From Caryophanales bacterium (GTDB lineage Bacteria > Bacillota_I > Bacilli_A > RF39 > UBA660), in NCBI GenBank assembly GCA_016291995.1, contig JAEEZV010000028.1, positions 1 through 5,026 on the forward strand: a stretch of DNA of 5,026 nucleotides, written 5' to 3'. Both the position numbers and the translations under genes were made by a program. Positions 4,149 to 5,026 of the stretch are shown one piece after another. Each line of letters opens with the position of its first letter. Within the stretch, counting starts at the first letter, position 1. Under the pieces are notes generated by a model. It ran no database searches. It worked only from the letters and a program-made list of their open reading frames with translations, and was not told where the DNA came from.

Positions 4149-5026
4149 ATGAAAGAGAAAGAATTAAAGTTATGGGATGCTTATTTTAGAGCTACAAATT
4201 ATATATCTGTAGGACAGTTATATCTTTTGGATAATCCTCTTTTAAAAAGAAAATTAACTTTAGATGATATTAAGAAAAAATTAGTTGGTCACTGGGGAAC
4301 TGTTCCTGGTCAAAATTTTATTTATACTCATCTAAATCGTATTATCAAAAAAAATGAATTAAATATGATATATATTTCTGGACCTGGTCATGGTGGAAAC
4401 GCTATGATTGCCAATACTTATTTGGAAGGTTCTTATAGTGAAGTATATCCAAATATTACGGAAGATGAAGCTGGACTTCAAAAACTATTTAAACAATTTA
4501 GTTTTCCGGGTGGCGTATCTAGTCACGTAGCCCCAGAAACACCAGGATCCATCAATGAAGGTGGAGAACTTGGATATAGTCTTTCTCATGCTTATGGAGC
4601 TGTTTTAGATAATCCAACACTTATTGCAGCTTGTGTCGTAGGTGATGGCGAAGCCGAAACGGGACCATTAGCAACATCTTGGCAAATTAATAAGTTTATT
4701 AATCCTAAAACAGATGGTGTTGTCCTACCAATTCTTCATCTAAATGGTTATAAAATAGCTAATCCCACTATCTTAGGAAGAATGAGTGATACCGAACTTA
4801 CTTCTTTCTTTACTGGTTGTGGATATAAGCCATATTTCGTTTCTGGCAGTGTTCCAATGGAAATGCATAAACTTATGGCTAGTACCCTAGATAAAGTAGT
4901 AAAAGATATTAAAGCAATTAAAAGAGGTAATAGTGTTAAAAGACCTGCTTGGCCAATGGTAATTCTAAGGACACCAAAAGGATGGACTGGACCAAGTATC
5001 GTTGATGAAAAACAAATTGAAGGTAC
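4149..5026 (+). CDS. xfp: Xylulose-5-P/fructose-6-P phosphoketolase (3' end missing)
   Basis: The first 292 codons of a gene whose family is about 790-830 residues long; the frame is open to the window end. Phosphoketolase is a cytosolic thiamine-diphosphate enzyme that splits xylulose 5-phosphate (and often fructose 6-phosphate) with phosphate to acetyl phosphate plus glyceraldehyde 3-phosphate (or erythrose 4-phosphate). Seen motifs: YISVGQLYL (18-26), GHWGTVPG (47-54), GPGHGG (78-83), SHVAPETPGSINEGGELGYS (125-144), the cofactor/metal-binding region GDGEAETGPLATSW (165-178) and LHLNGYKIANPT (196-207). The histidines at 48, 81 and 126 correspond to active-site histidines of the family. ATG at 4149 is preceded by GAGAGGG. 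The substrate split between Xu5P and F6P cannot be told from this part. The gene has its own promoter; what follows it is unknown. Confidence 0.94.
   Translation, partial: MKEKELKLWDAYFRATNYISVGQLYLLDNPLLKRKLTLDDIKKKLVGHWGTVPGQNFIYTHLNRIIKKNELNMIYISGPGHGGNAMIANTYLEGSYSEVYPNITEDEAGLQKLFKQFSFPGGVSSHVAPETPGSINEGGELGYSLSHAYGAVLDNPTLIAACVVGDGEAETGPLATSWQINKFINPKTDGVVLPILHLNGYKIANPTILGRMSDTELTSFFTGCGYKPYFVSGSVPMEMHKLMASTLDKVVKDIKAIKRGNSVKRPAWPMVILRTPKGWTGPSIVDEKQIEG

Overview
The window is AT-rich and densely coded, mostly on the + strand, and looks like a low-GC Firmicutes-type chromosome (Bacilli or an Erysipelotrichia/Mollicutes-related gut lineage). Three things suggest this: strong AAGGAGG/GGTGA ribosome-binding sites, TATAAT promoters often carrying an upstream TGn, and a gene order (ylbD-ylbE-ylbF-rsmD) that matches the Bacillus subtilis ylb region. 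rsmD ends on TGA inside a terminator hairpin and tryptophans are TGG, so the standard bacterial code (table 11) fits better than the Mycoplasma code. The species cannot be named from this sequence.

Layout: (1) 1-402, + strand: the C-terminal end of a protein with a phospholipase-D-like (HxR variant) fold, resembling the tail of ORF6N/RhuM-type phage-associated proteins. A bidirectional terminator follows it. (2) 429-887, - strand: a small lipoprotein of unknown function with its own promoter. (3) 979-2496, + strand: a compact cluster of ylbD-like, ylbE-like, ylbF-like, an unrecognised 31-codon ORF, and rsmD. Genes overlap or nearly abut, and there is an internal promoter in front of ylbF. The cluster ends in a terminator built partly from rsmD codons. 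(4) 2546-3109, + strand: a single type IV pilin-like/pseudopilin gene with a strong promoter and its own terminator. (5) 3174-4076, + strand: nfo, endonuclease IV, with all nine metal ligands. (6) 4149-5026, + strand: the 5' part of a xylulose-5-phosphate/fructose-6-phosphate phosphoketolase gene, cut by the window end.

How the genes relate: by family, YlbF belongs to the complex that tunes RNase Y-dependent mRNA processing and competence/biofilm decisions in B. subtilis, and RsmD modifies 16S rRNA. The cluster therefore sits in RNA metabolism, with two small companions (YlbD, YlbE) whose role is poorly known. From the pilin onward, genes appear to be separate one-gene transcription units: each has a hairpin terminator followed at once by an extended -10 promoter, sometimes with the -35 region inside the previous terminator.

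The most original points are the 31-codon ORF occupying the place where ylbG lies in B. subtilis, the lone cysteine-rich pilin where coaD would normally follow rsmD, and the repeated terminator/promoter overlaps. I see no CRISPR array, tRNA, rRNA, insertion sequence or clear defence system. No gene-free stretch exceeds about 100 bases.
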